DNA from: Mesorhizobium sp. YM1C-6-2
Lineage (GTDB): Bacteria > Pseudomonadota > Alphaproteobacteria > Rhizobiales > Rhizobiaceae
Length of the DNA: 64,000 nucleotides
Direction: 5' to 3'
NCBI RefSeq assembly: GCF_003666685.1
Contig: NZ_RCIZ01000007.1
Span: forward strand, 173,054 to 237,053
Shown: piece after piece, positions 16,602 through 25,544 of the stretch
Layout of the letters: each line of letters starts with the position of its first letter
Numbering within the stretch: the first letter of the stretch is position 1
Notes under the pieces: model-generated
Seen by the model: the letters and a program-made list of their open reading frames with translations, nothing else
Database searches by the model: none
Told to the model about the DNA's origin: nothing
Position numbers and translations under genes: made by a program

Positions 16602-17549
16602 TCAGCGAGCCTTGGCCCGGACCTTGGTTTCCTTGCCTAGCAACCCAAGATCGCGAAGTCTTTCGCGCATCTGTGCGGCCTGCGGTCCTGAGAACAGCGA
16701 TTCGCGAATCTGGACGAGATAAGGACCGAAGGCGCCCTCGATCTCCTTGCCAAATCGACTGTAGATCTCGGCGAGATAGATGTCGTGGCGTATGATTGTT
16801 TCCGCCATCGTCACGACAGGTTCGCTGCGGGTATGGGCGCCCAGATAGTCGTCCTTCATCCGGGCCGTTATCGCCTCGGTGTAATCTATCGTCAGCGTGA
16901 AGATGTTGTCGGCGGATCCTATCCGGATACCGTTCCCTTCATGCAGATAGACCCGCGCGCCATTGCCGAAGCTGAATCGCTCGACATCAGTGCCGAACAG
17001 GATGATCACGATGCGAACGCCGCGATCGTGGGCCGCCTTCAGCCGGTCGCGATGAGCCTCCAGAATATGGTCCGCCGCCTTGATCCAGATATGCTTCTGC
17101 GCGCGATCCAGCATGTCGCCGATGCGGATGTTTACGAGGTCTTCGCCCTTGATGGTCCAGACGACTTCCTGCTGTTGTTCCGTCTCGACTTTCTCCAGAA
17201 GTGTTGCGAGGCGTTCACAGCGATTGGAGGTCTTCTTCACGATGCTCCCGAGCAGCTCGGCGGGTGGCACCGGAACAAATCGGGCGGGTCGCTCGCCGAC
17301 CGGCTGAACGGCGCCTTTCTTCATGAGGTTCTCCAGCGCACCGTACACATTGGCGCGCGGGATCCCCATCGTCTTGCTCACGTCGTAGGCTGTCGCGGGA
17401 GATGAGGTCAGAAGTCCGAGATAACTTCTCGCCTCATAGTCCGAGAAGCCCAGCCCCTGAAGCTCCGATACGATATCGCTGGTTGCTATGGGGTCGGGCT
17501 TCTGCGTCGGCAGACGCTTTGCTTCAGACGTCTTCGTGGCTCCGCTCAA
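16602..17549 (-). CDS. TrmB-like transcriptional regulator
   Basis: A 315-residue regulator with an N-terminal winged helix of the TrmB family (about residues 28-90: LQGLGFSDYEARSYLGLL and VSKTMGIPRANVYGALENL), a predicted coiled segment around residues 105-130 (ERLATLLEKVETEQQQEV) and a C-terminal effector domain with a phospholipase-D-like fold (about 140-250). TrmB proteins in bacteria are local regulators of nearby catabolic genes. It lies 94 bases downstream of HyuB on the same strand and upstream of the aldehyde dehydrogenase. The repeated GTAG-N12-CTAC elements are candidate targets; the separate palindrome at 17600-17619 could mediate autoregulation. Confidence 0.85.
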   Translation of the reverse strand: MSGATKTSEAKRLPTQKPDPIATSDIVSELQGLGFSDYEARSYLGLLTSSPATAYDVSKTMGIPRANVYGALENLMKKGAVQPVGERPARFVPVPPAELLGSIVKKTSNRCERLATLLEKVETEQQQEVVWTIKGEDLVNIRIGDMLDRAQKHIWIKAADHILEAHRDRLKAAHDRGVRIVIILFGTDVERFSFGNGARVYLHEGNGIRIGSADNIFTLTIDYTEAITARMKDDYLGAHTRSEPVVTMAETIIRHDIYLAEIYSRFGKEIEGAFGPYLVQIRESLFSGPQAAQMRERLRDLGLLGKETKVRAKAR

Positions 17550-17599
17550 CAGCTCTCCTCCCGGATCACGGGATAGGGTCCGACCCGTAACGGGAAGTC

Positions 17600-17619
17600 C
17601 CTATCATATCGGTGATAGG
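17600..17619. promoter_or_regulatory. inverted repeat between hyuB and the TrmB gene
   Basis: CCTATCA and TGATAGG are perfect 7-bp arms around a 6-base spacer, 50 bases before the TrmB start and 24 bases past the HyuB stop. A second small palindrome, CCCGTAACGGG, lies at 17584-17594. Either an autoregulatory operator or a weak terminator of the hydantoinase operon would fit. Confidence 0.35.
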
Positions 17620-17643
17620 ATGCGAAGCCGGGCATGGCCGGCG

Positions 17644-19314
17644 TCACGGACTCTCTAGGCCGTAGATGGTCGCAGCGGCTTCGCTTGATATTCTGCCTTC
17701 GCGCAGATCGTCCTCGACGGCCTCTCGCCGCCGCTGCTTCGGATCGCCGAAGCCGCCGCTGCCCGAGCATTCATAGCGGAGGACATCGCCCTTTTTGAGG
17801 GCGTAGACACCTTTCGAGTGCATCACTACCGGCTCATCCGAATGGGGGTTCAGGACGCTCCGGCCGACCGGTCCGTCAAGCCCGCCCTCGAGACCGTAGG
17901 AGCCATGGCTATGTCGGTCGCTGAGGTTCGAAACCTCCGCGTGCTCCGCCAGAATTCGGACCTCTTTGTAAAGGCTCAGTCCGCCTCGGTACTCACCGGC
18001 GCCACCACTGTCGCGCAGGAAGCCGAAAGCTTCCACGAGGATCGGACAGGCTGCCTCCTGCATTTCGACCGGGATATTCTCCAGCGAGAACACCGGTGAC
18101 AGTGCGCTTGTGCCGTCAGCGCCGGAGCGGGCGCCGACCCCACCGACCAGATAGTCGTAGAACACGAACCTCTGACCGTTGCGGGGGTCGATGCCGTTGA
18201 TGATCGGATTCGCCCATTGTCCACTGCCGGCAGTGATCCTCTCAGGGACGATCTGCGCGAGCGCGCCGAAGATCAGCTCGGGGATACGCTGGTTGAGCAT
18301 GGCTCGGCCCCCGGCTGCCGCCGGAGGCGACGGATTGAAGAAATTGCTGTCCGGCACGACGAGGGTGACCGGGCGCAGCTGGCCATGGTTCTGGGGGATA
18401 TCGTTGCGCGTGGTGATGGCTTTCGTCGCCCAGTAGCAATAGGCCCGCGTGAAGTTGATCGGGCTATTGATCGCCGATGCGGTCTGGGGATCGGAATCGG
18501 AGAAATCGAATATGATCTCCGAGCCTCGGACCCTGACTGTAACCGCGAGCTTTACCGGTCTCGTCCCGGGGCCGACGTCGTCGAGCCAGTCCTCGTAGCT
18601 GTAGTCGCCGTCCGGGATCTCGCTGAGAGACTCGCGTACCGCCCTTTCGGACTGGTCGAGAATTCGCCTGGCCGCGGCAGTCAGTCGTTCCACGCCATAT
18701 GTCGCGAAAAGCGACGAGAGCGCCCGGCCACCGGCATGGAGCGCATTGCGAAGCGCCTTCAGGTCGCCGATCACCTTCGACGGCACGCGCACATTGGCTT
18801 CGATGATACGCGTGATTTCCGGAACCGGCACGCCCGCGTTGTAGAATTTGACTGGCGGGAAACAGATGCCTTCCTGAAAACGCTCGGTTACCCCCTCGAC
18901 CGCCTGGCTGCCGGCCTTGATGCCGCCTACGTCGACCATGTGGGCTGATGCGACGACGAAGCCGACGATTTGGCTCTGCAGGAACACCGGGCTCATGCAG
19001 TAGAAGTCCGGCAGGTGACCCGATCCCATGTAGAGATCGTTCATGATGATGATGTCGCCGGATTTCAGCGTCTCCCGGGGATAGCTCTTGAGCATGTTCC
19101 CGATGGCAAAGGGCATCGCCCCGAGATGGCCGGGGCTGAGGTCTGCCTGGCTCAACATCTGCCCTTCGGCGTCGAAGACGGCTACGGAAAAGTCGCCACC
19201 CTCGCGGACGGCTTCAGAGTAGGCAGTGCGCCGAACCGTTACGCCCATCTCCTCGGCGATGGAGACCAGCCGTCCCCAGATCACCGAAACCGTCAGGGAG
19301 TCGATCTCGCTCAT
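17644..19314 (-). CDS. hyuB: hydantoinase B/oxoprolinase subunit (HyuB family)
   Basis: A 556-residue protein of the hydantoinase B family, the usual size. Family motifs include the metal- and substrate-side segment VRRTAYSEAVREGGDFSVAV near residue 25, GHLGAMPFAIG, IIMNDLYMGSGHLPDF and the glycine-rich C-terminal SGGAGEYRGG and CSGSGGFGDP. It partners HyuA, whose gene overlaps it by 4 bases. Known pairs open lactam or imide rings with ATP (N-methylhydantoinase, 5-oxoprolinase, caprolactamase) or carboxylate ketones (acetone and acetophenone carboxylase). The linked carboxylase and aminotransferase genes make a lactam-to-amino-acid step attractive, but this is inference. Confidence 0.9.
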   Translation of the reverse strand: MSEIDSLTVSVIWGRLVSIAEEMGVTVRRTAYSEAVREGGDFSVAVFDAEGQMLSQADLSPGHLGAMPFAIGNMLKSYPRETLKSGDIIIMNDLYMGSGHLPDFYCMSPVFLQSQIVGFVVASAHMVDVGGIKAGSQAVEGVTERFQEGICFPPVKFYNAGVPVPEITRIIEANVRVPSKVIGDLKALRNALHAGGRALSSLFATYGVERLTAAARRILDQSERAVRESLSEIPDGDYSYEDWLDDVGPGTRPVKLAVTVRVRGSEIIFDFSDSDPQTASAINSPINFTRAYCYWATKAITTRNDIPQNHGQLRPVTLVVPDSNFFNPSPPAAAGGRAMLNQRIPELIFGALAQIVPERITAGSGQWANPIINGIDPRNGQRFVFYDYLVGGVGARSGADGTSALSPVFSLENIPVEMQEAACPILVEAFGFLRDSGGAGEYRGGLSLYKEVRILAEHAEVSNLSDRHSHGSYGLEGGLDGPVGRSVLNPHSDEPVVMHSKGVYALKKGDVLRYECSGSGGFGDPKQRRREAVEDDLREGRISSEAAATIYGLESP

Positions 19315-21410
19315 TGTGCGGCCTTTCCGATTTCGACGATGATGGCACCACGCTCATCGATGCGTCCGATATCCCCGGGCAGAAGCACCGTGGTCGTATC
19401 GCGCTCCTCTATGACGCATGGGCCGATGGCACGGTCGTCGCCGCTCATGGCATGGCGATCATAGACGTTGATCTGGGTCTCGCCGGTTTCTCCAAAATAC
19501 GCCGTGCGGCGCCCCTTCAGCGCCCGGCCGCCTTCACTCCGCTCGACGCTGAGCCGTTCTTCGATATCCTGACCGACGCTCTCCAACGCGATCCGCCAGG
19601 TCGTCGCCTCGAGCGGAAGATCCTCGGCATAGCCGTAGACGTTGCTGTAGAGCCTGGCGAAGGCATCGCGTAGTTTCGCGCCGAGCCCTTCGTCCCAGAC
19701 AGACGGCAGTTCGACCTCCAGTTCGTAACCCTGGCCGCTGTAGCGCAGGCCGACGAAGTGGTGGGCGCTCAGCCGCGGATCATCCGGCTCGCAGCCCATC
19801 ATCGCAGCGGCCTGGCGGCGCAACTCTTCGAATATCTGGCGAGCAACCTTTTCGACGCAACCGCCATCGAGCAGGATCTTCCTCGTCCGGGCGAGCTCGG
19901 TCTTCTCGACCGAGGAAAGCAACCCGAGCGCCGATCCGACACCGGCGCCGGCGGGCACGATCATGTTCTTCACTCCGAGCCCGCGTGCGAGACGGGCCGC
20001 ATGAACCGGTCCCGCGCCCCCGAAGCAGATCATCGCGTAGTCGCGGGGATCCAGACCCTTGTCGATCGAAATGAGGCGGGTCGCCCGTTCCATGTTCAAG
20101 CAGACGAGCTGGTGGACGCCCCAAGCTGTTTGCAAAGCGTCAAGTCCCAGCGGCTCGCCCAATCGGGCGAGAGCCTTGACCGCACCGTCACGATCGAGCC
20201 GTATCGCGCCGCCCGCAAAGGACGCCGGGTCGAGATAGCCCAGGACGAGCGCGGCATCCGTGACGGTCGGCTCCGTTCCGCCGCGCGCATAGCAGACCGG
20301 CCCGGGTTCAGAGGCGGCACTGCGCGGCCCTACCTGCAGGGCGCCGGCGAGCAACTGTGCGATGCTGCCGCCACCGGAACCGATCTCGATCAGGTCGACA
20401 GCGAGCGTATCGAGCGGCAGCCCGCTGCCGTCGCGCATCTCGAGCCTGTCGATCTCGAAGCTGCGGCTGATCGTCGGACGCCCATTGGTGACGATCGACG
20501 CCTTTGCCGTGGTTCCGCCCATGTCGAACGAGATGACGTTCTCGAAACCGGACATGCTGCTGCGGCGTGCAGCCATGGTGACGCCGGCCGTAGGTCCGGA
20601 CTCGACGCTGCGGACGGGCAGCGCAGCGGCCCGCTCACTGGACGTCAGCCCCCCGCTCGACTGCATGATCCACAGCGGCGCCTCGATGGAGCGCTCCTGG
20701 AGCGCGGCGCCCAGCCTGGAGAGATAGTCGCGGAAGATGGGCGTGAGATAGGCATTCGTCACCGCGGTGTTGAACCGTGCATATTCCTTGGCCAGCTGCG
20801 AAACTTCGCTGGACAGGGTGACGTAGATCTCCGGCGCTTCCTGCGCGAACAACTCCTTCATCTGCTCTTCGTGAAGCGGATTCGCGTAGGAGTGCAGGAA
20901 ACCGACCGCCACCGCACGCGCCCCCGATGCCCGTATCTCGGAAACGATCCGGCGCGCCTCCTTAGCATCCAGCGGCCGCAGGACCTCGCCCGAAGCCATG
21001 ACGCGCTCGTTGACTTCCCAGACGCGCGAGCGCGGCACCAGCGGCTCCGGCTTTCTCATGCGCGTGTCGTAGATGCTGTAGCGGACGGCTTTCTGGATCT
21101 GCAGTACATCGCCAAAGCCCTTCGTCGTGAGGAACGCGACCGGGGCGCCCAGCCGCTCGATCACGACGTTCGACCCGAGCGTCGTCGCATGGCGGATCTC
21201 GTGAACGAGGTCGGGCGATATGCCGGCGAGCTCGAGCAGTTCGGACACACCGCTGACGAAGCCTTCAACCGGATTGCGCGGCGTGGTCAACCGCTTGTGC
21301 GTCACGACGACGCCCTCACCGTCGATGAGCGCGAGATCCGTAAAGGTCCCGCCAATGTCGATCGCGATCCGTTGGGCGAACCTCGATCCTGTTGCCGTCG
21401 TGCCAGTCAT
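19311..21410 (-). CDS. hyuA: hydantoinase A/oxoprolinase subunit (HyuA family)
   Basis: A 699-residue protein with the actin-like ATP-binding fold of the HyuA/oxoprolinase family. The N-terminal phosphate loop IDIGGTFTDLALID is near residue 17, the second nucleotide motif VISFDMGGTTAKAS is near 290 and EIGSGGGSIAQ near 345; metal-site residues follow in the SEPGPVCYARGG segment. It would supply the ATP-dependent activation for ring opening or carboxylation performed with HyuB. Its stop overlaps the HyuB start (ATGA), and biotin carboxylase lies 79 bases upstream on the same strand. A second, diverged pair is encoded at 35452-39332. Confidence 0.92.
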   Translation of the reverse strand: MTGTTATGSRFAQRIAIDIGGTFTDLALIDGEGVVVTHKRLTTPRNPVEGFVSGVSELLELAGISPDLVHEIRHATTLGSNVVIERLGAPVAFLTTKGFGDVLQIQKAVRYSIYDTRMRKPEPLVPRSRVWEVNERVMASGEVLRPLDAKEARRIVSEIRASGARAVAVGFLHSYANPLHEEQMKELFAQEAPEIYVTLSSEVSQLAKEYARFNTAVTNAYLTPIFRDYLSRLGAALQERSIEAPLWIMQSSGGLTSSERAAALPVRSVESGPTAGVTMAARRSSMSGFENVISFDMGGTTAKASIVTNGRPTISRSFEIDRLEMRDGSGLPLDTLAVDLIEIGSGGGSIAQLLAGALQVGPRSAASEPGPVCYARGGTEPTVTDAALVLGYLDPASFAGGAIRLDRDGAVKALARLGEPLGLDALQTAWGVHQLVCLNMERATRLISIDKGLDPRDYAMICFGGAGPVHAARLARGLGVKNMIVPAGAGVGSALGLLSSVEKTELARTRKILLDGGCVEKVARQIFEELRRQAAAMMGCEPDDPRLSAHHFVGLRYSGQGYELEVELPSVWDEGLGAKLRDAFARLYSNVYGYAEDLPLEATTWRIALESVGQDIEERLSVERSEGGRALKGRRTAYFGETGETQINVYDRHAMSGDDRAIGPCVIEERDTTTVLLPGDIGRIDERGAIIVEIGKAAQ

Positions 21411-21489
21411 GAAGTGCTATCCTATTGCGCAGTATCTTCGGCAGCGGCTTTCACCATTGCCGTGCATCCCCGATCTCGTGGCTGCGGCG

Positions 21490-22860
21490 TCACGATGTCC
21501 GCACGAGATCGCCATGCAGATCGTCGATGAATCGGGTGTAGACGTTGCCCGCCTGAAATTCCCCATGTCTCAGACATGCCAGCAGGAAATCGCGGTTCGT
21601 GACGATGCCCTCGACCTGCAACGATTCCAGCGCGTACACCATCCGGCTAATGGCGGCGGCGCGATCAGCCCCATGCGCCACGATTTTCGCGATCATCGGA
21701 TCGTAGAAGGGGGTCACCTCGTCGCCCTCGCGATAGGCGGTGTCGACGCGCACGTGATCGATATTGGCGGGCAGGCGGAAGACGTCGAGCCGGCCGGGCG
21801 AAGGAAAGAACCGCTTGGCCGGGTTCTCGGCATAGAGCCGGCACTCCATCGCCGCTCCGGTGGATTGTGGCGCGACCGCGGGCATCTTGCCACCCAGTTC
21901 GGCCAGCTGTAGCTGCATGGCGACGAGATCGAGGCCGGTCACCATCTCGGTAACCGGATGTTCGACCTGTATCCGCGTGTTCATCTCGAGGAAATAGAAT
22001 TGCATCGTCTCGGCGTCGACGATGAACTCGACGGTTCCGGCTCCGGCATAGTCGGTTTCGGCGCACAGCTTCAGCGCTGCGTCGTACATCACCGTCAGCG
22101 TTTCAGTCGGCAGGCCCGGCGCCGGGGTCTCCTCGATCACCTTCTGGAAGCGGCGCTGCAGCGAACAGTCGCGCTCGAAGAGATGGATCGCCGAACCGTT
22201 GCCGAAACCGAAAACCTGGACCTCGACATGGCGGGCCGGCGAAACGTGCCGCTCGAGATAGATCGCTCCGTCCCCAAAACTGTTCTGTGCCGCCTCCTGC
22301 ACCATGACCGCCTGACCGGAGAGCTGCTCTGCGCGGTCAACTTTGCGCATGCCGATACCGCCGCCCCCCGCCGACGCCTTGATGAGCAGCGGAAAGGCGA
22401 CTTCACTGCCGGCTGCTTCGAGCCCGTCCAGCTCGCCGGAGAGGAAACGCCGACTGCCGGGCACCACAGGCACGCCGGCTCGCATCGCCGCCTCGCGCGC
22501 AGACTGCTTGTCTCCCATCAGGCGGATCGTCTTTGGCGACGGCCCGACCCACAGTAGTCCGGCTTCGATGACTGCTGACGCGAATTGTGCGCTCTCTGAC
22601 AGGAAACCATAGCCGGGATGTACGGCACTGGCGCCGGTTTTCATGGCTGCATCCAGCAGCTTGTCCATTCGAAGGTAGCTTTTCGAGGCGGGGGATTCGC
22701 CAATGTTGATGGCCTCGTCCGCCATCTGCGTATGAAGGGCGCTGGCATCGGCGTCGGAGCAGACCGCGACGGTCTTCCAGCCGAGCGCGCGCGCGCTCCT
22801 CATAATGCGACAGGCGATCTCCCCACGATTTGCGACAAGGAGCTTGCGCATGTCAGGCAT
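21490..22860 (-). CDS. biotin carboxylase subunit of an acyl-CoA carboxylase
   Basis: A 456-residue biotin carboxylase, close to AccC in size. It shows the N-terminal KLLVANRGEIACRIMRSA, the ATP-grasp glycine loop KASAGGGGIGMRKV near residue 160, the HVEVQVFGFG strand and the catalytic EMNTRIQVEHPVTE near 290. It carboxylates biotin on the carrier protein using ATP and bicarbonate. The gene overlaps the end of the biotin-carrier gene by 8 bases and is followed by HyuA. The cognate carboxyltransferase is the divergent gene at 23236. This is unlikely to be the housekeeping acetyl-CoA carboxylase given its catabolic neighbours. Confidence 0.92.
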   Translation of the reverse strand: MPDMRKLLVANRGEIACRIMRSARALGWKTVAVCSDADASALHTQMADEAINIGESPASKSYLRMDKLLDAAMKTGASAVHPGYGFLSESAQFASAVIEAGLLWVGPSPKTIRLMGDKQSAREAAMRAGVPVVPGSRRFLSGELDGLEAAGSEVAFPLLIKASAGGGGIGMRKVDRAEQLSGQAVMVQEAAQNSFGDGAIYLERHVSPARHVEVQVFGFGNGSAIHLFERDCSLQRRFQKVIEETPAPGLPTETLTVMYDAALKLCAETDYAGAGTVEFIVDAETMQFYFLEMNTRIQVEHPVTEMVTGLDLVAMQLQLAELGGKMPAVAPQSTGAAMECRLYAENPAKRFFPSPGRLDVFRLPANIDHVRVDTAYREGDEVTPFYDPMIAKIVAHGADRAAAISRMVYALESLQVEGIVTNRDFLLACLRHGEFQAGNVYTRFIDDLHGDLVRTS

Positions 22861-23074
22861 CCAGCCGAACGACCGGGTCGCCGTCGCTGACCTGATCGCC
22901 CTCCTTGACCAGTATCTCGGTCACGCGCCCGGAGTCCGACGCTATGACCGGGATTTCCATCTTCATCGCTTCGATGATTATCAGCGTGTCACCTTCCTGG
23001 ACGTCGCTTCCGACCTGAACCAGGATCTTCCAGATCGACCCCGCCATTTCGCTCTCTACGGTGACTTTCGACAT
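22853..23074 (-). CDS. minimal biotin carrier protein (biotinyl domain only)
   Basis: From the ATG at 23074 this is a 73-residue protein that is little more than one biotinyl/lipoyl domain. The biotinylation motif IEAMKME places the modified lysine at residue 38, followed by the second-half strand GRVTEILVKEGDQVSDGDPV. Typical AccB carriers have another 80 or so residues with a Pro/Ala linker, so this is a stand-alone carrier like those of some propionyl- or methylmalonyl-type carboxylases. In-frame codons continue upstream to 23170, but that part is not domain-like. It opens the minus-strand operon and overlaps the biotin carboxylase gene. Confidence 0.9.
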   Translation of the reverse strand: MSKVTVESEMAGSIWKILVQVGSDVQEGDTLIIIEAMKMEIPVIASDSGRVTEILVKEGDQVSDGDPVVRLDA

Positions 23075-23189
23075 GTCTTGCGCCTCGATTTCGGACATCG
23101 GCCGTTGCGGAAATACGGGACCGGAAAGGTCCGGCACCAGCGAGAGAGACGCAACGTTTCCTCTAGACACCGCACGTCGTCTTGCATTA

Positions 23190-23209
23190 GTAGTATTAAC
23201 AACAACTAC
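23190..23209. promoter_or_regulatory. GTAG-N12-CTAC element in the divergent carboxylase promoter
   Basis: GTAGTATTAACAACAACTAC lies between the divergent biotin-carrier (start 23074) and carboxyltransferase (start 23236) genes. A wider symmetry, TTGCATTAGT (23182-23191) against ACTACGGCAA (23205-23214), pairs at 8 of 10 positions. The 20-bp core matches the one upstream of the aldehyde dehydrogenase in length, both GTAG/CTAC ends and the CAACTAC right half. The location would let one regulator control both operons. Confidence 0.5.
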
Positions 23210-23235
23210 GGCAATGACAAGAGGCGAATCGAAAG

Positions 23236-24792
23236 ATGGAGAGCTCCGAAACCTCCGTAGGGCCGATCGGCGAAGGGCTGATCGAGCTGAAGCGGCTCAA
23301 GGCCAAGGCCCAGGCGATGGGCAACAAGGAGAAACTGGCCGCCCGCAAAGAGGCAGGTGTTCTCAATGCCCGTGAGCGACTGGACTACCTGCTTGATCCC
23401 GGCAGTTTCTTCGAGGTGGGGGAACTGGCCACCTCGATCCGGCCGGAGGTTCGGGACCGCACGCCGGCCGACGGCAAGGTGACCGGCTTCGGTACGATCG
23501 ACGGGCGCCTGACCGGGGTCGTCTCGAACGATTTCACCGTGCTAGGCGCATCGTCGAGCGTCATCAACGGCAAGAAGATCAAGCATGTGAAGGATGCGGC
23601 GGCCAAGCGTGGTTTCCCGCTGGTCATGCTGGGCGAATCGTCAGGCGCCCGCATGCCCGACCGTATGGGCGCTGCAGGACGCGCCATACTCGGGCAGGAT
23701 CCGACGGAGTTCAGACGGACGCGCGAGATGCCGCTCGTCTCAGCCTTGCTCGGCGACTGCTACGGCTCCTCCACCTGGTACGGCTGCATGTCGGACTTCG
23801 TGGCGATGCGCAAAGGCGCGACGATGGCCGTGGCCAGCAGCCGCGTCACCTCTGTCGCCATCAACCAGCCGGTCGAGCCCGAGGAACTCGGTGGCTGGAA
23901 GCTGCACACGGAGAAGACAGGACTGGTCGACTACGCCGCCGACACCGATCAGCAGGTACTCGATTTGGTGAAGACGTACCTCAGCTATCTGCCCCAAAGC
24001 GCAAGGGAAGCTCCGGCGCTGACACCCGTGCCGGAAGGCTCGAACGAGGCGGCGGCCGCCATCCTCGACCATTTTCCCGCCTCCTCCACGCAGGTCTACG
24101 ACTCGAAGAAGGTCATCAACTGCATCGTAGACAGCGGCAGCGCCTTCGAGCTGAAGCCGCGATTCGGCAAATCGCTGGTCACCACGCTGGCGCGGCTCGG
24201 CGGCCGCAGCGTCGGCATCATTGCCAGCAATCCGCTGCACCGGGGCGGCGCGATCGACGTCGACTCGATGCGCAAGGCGACCAGCTTCATCGTGCTGTGC
24301 GATTCCTTCAACCTGCCGCTGATCTTCCTGGTCGATCAGCCTGGCTTCCTCATAGGAATCGACGGCGAGAAGCGCTGGGCGCCCGGCCGCATCATGAACT
24401 GGATGAATGCGCTCTCGCAGGTCACCGTGCCCCGTATCTCGCTTACCATCCGCAAGAACTTCGGTCAGGCCTATCTCAACATGGGCGGCGGGCGTCACGC
24501 CGATATCTCGGCGGCCTGGCCAACCGCGAATTTCGGCTTCATGGACCCGAAGACCGGGGTGAATATCCTGCACGGCCTGAAGCGCGAGGAGGACCCCGAG
24601 CGGTTCGACAAGCTCGTCGACCAAATCTCACAGGACAGCTCGGCCTTCGCCCTCGCCGGCCTGTTCGAGACCCAGGCGGTCATCCATCCGGCGGAAACCC
24701 GGCAGTTCCTGATCTCCGCGCTCGACGTGCAGTGCGGTTCCGGCAGCTTCGTCGGCGAGCACCATCTGGCAAACTGGCCGACGAGTTTCTGA
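23236..24792 (+). CDS. acyl-CoA carboxylase carboxyltransferase subunit
   Basis: A 518-residue protein of the carboxyltransferase family (propionyl-CoA/methylmalonyl-CoA/glutaconyl-CoA type). The two crotonase-like halves are visible: N-terminal LNARERLDYLLDPGSFFEV and LGESSGARMPDRMG, and C-terminal DQPGFLIGIDGE, IRKNFGQAYLNMGGG and AAWPTANFGFMDP. The second half differs from ordinary PccB, where RKAYGGAYDVM and a shorter loop are usual, so the acyl-CoA substrate may be uncommon. It transfers carboxyl from the biotin carrier encoded divergently. Its stop overlaps the next start (TGATG), linking it to the acyl-CoA synthetase genes. Confidence 0.9.
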   Translation: MESSETSVGPIGEGLIELKRLKAKAQAMGNKEKLAARKEAGVLNARERLDYLLDPGSFFEVGELATSIRPEVRDRTPADGKVTGFGTIDGRLTGVVSNDFTVLGASSSVINGKKIKHVKDAAAKRGFPLVMLGESSGARMPDRMGAAGRAILGQDPTEFRRTREMPLVSALLGDCYGSSTWYGCMSDFVAMRKGATMAVASSRVTSVAINQPVEPEELGGWKLHTEKTGLVDYAADTDQQVLDLVKTYLSYLPQSAREAPALTPVPEGSNEAAAAILDHFPASSTQVYDSKKVINCIVDSGSAFELKPRFGKSLVTTLARLGGRSVGIIASNPLHRGGAIDVDSMRKATSFIVLCDSFNLPLIFLVDQPGFLIGIDGEKRWAPGRIMNWMNALSQVTVPRISLTIRKNFGQAYLNMGGGRHADISAAWPTANFGFMDPKTGVNILHGLKREEDPERFDKLVDQISQDSSAFALAGLFETQAVIHPAETRQFLISALDVQCGSGSFVGEHHLANWPTSF

Positions 24793-25544
24793 TGCAGTAC
24801 GACCGCAGTCTGAAACCGTCGGGCGCAGCGCTCGACGGCCCTGCCGACCTTGCTCTCAAACGGGCATGGGACGCCGGCCAACCGGCGCTGGACGAACACG
24901 AGGCCAAGGCCGCCCTGCGCGGCATCGGCATCGCGACGCCAAGAGGAGTAAAGCTGGCGGCCGGACGCGCAGCTACCGGTTCGCTTGCCGATCTCAAGCC
25001 ACCCTTCGTCCTCAAGGCGCTCTCCAGCGAGCCGATCCACAAGAGCGACATCGGCGCCATCCGTCTCGATCTCCGCGACGAGCAAGCAGTCGACGAGGCG
25101 CGGTCCGACATTGCAGCCCGGATGAAGATGGCCGGGCTTTCGCTGACCGGGTTCCTGGTCGAAGAGATGATCGCCCCGGGTTGCGAGATGATCCTCGGTG
25201 GCATGCACGATCCCAAGCTCGGGCCGATGGTCATGGTCGGAGCCGGCGGCATTTTCGCAGAAGTGCTCGGCGACGCGATTTTCGGCCTCTGCCCGATCAG
25301 CAGGGTCGATGCCGCCGAGATGGTCGAAAGCCTGAAGATCCTGCCGATCCTGCGGGGAGCGCGCGGGCGGACGCCCGTCCACATCACGCCGCTGGTCGAC
25401 GCGCTTCTGGCGCTCGGGGGAGAAAACGGCCTGTTCTGGCGGCACGCCGACAAGATCCTCGAATTCGATATCAATCCGGTCATCGTGCGTGCCGACGGCA
25501 TGGCCGCAGTGGACGCCCGCTTCGTTCTGAAGGCTGCATCATGA
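24792..25544 (+). CDS. ADP-forming acyl-CoA synthetase, beta-type ATP-grasp subunit
   Basis: A 250-residue ATP-grasp protein matching the beta portion of ADP-forming acetyl/acyl-CoA synthetases. Seen are LKRAWDAGQPALDEHEAKAAL near the N-terminus, the KALSSEPIHKSDIGAIRLDL strand and loop, GCEMILGGMHDPKLGPMVMVG and the C-terminal FDINPVIVRADG metal segment. It would pass phosphate from ATP via a phosphohistidine on the alpha subunit. The start ATG overlaps the carboxyltransferase stop and its own stop overlaps the alpha-subunit start (ATGA). In most bacteria alpha and beta are fused in one chain; here they are separate, in beta-alpha order. Confidence 0.88.
   Translation: MQYDRSLKPSGAALDGPADLALKRAWDAGQPALDEHEAKAALRGIGIATPRGVKLAAGRAATGSLADLKPPFVLKALSSEPIHKSDIGAIRLDLRDEQAVDEARSDIAARMKMAGLSLTGFLVEEMIAPGCEMILGGMHDPKLGPMVMVGAGGIFAEVLGDAIFGLCPISRVDAAEMVESLKILPILRGARGRTPVHITPLVDALLALGGENGLFWRHADKILEFDINPVIVRADGMAAVDARFVLKAAS

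Noticed and set aside
24297..24791. Upstream extension of the beta-subunit frame inside the carboxyltransferase gene
   Set aside because: The ATP-grasp homology begins at the ATG at 24792, which overlaps the preceding stop; the upstream codons are a shadow of the carboxyltransferase gene.
21490..24792. Housekeeping acetyl-CoA or propionyl-CoA carboxylase
   Set aside because: The carrier is minimal, the carboxyltransferase is diverged in its second half and the genes are embedded with HyuA/HyuB and a TrmB regulator, so a specific name would be unsafe.
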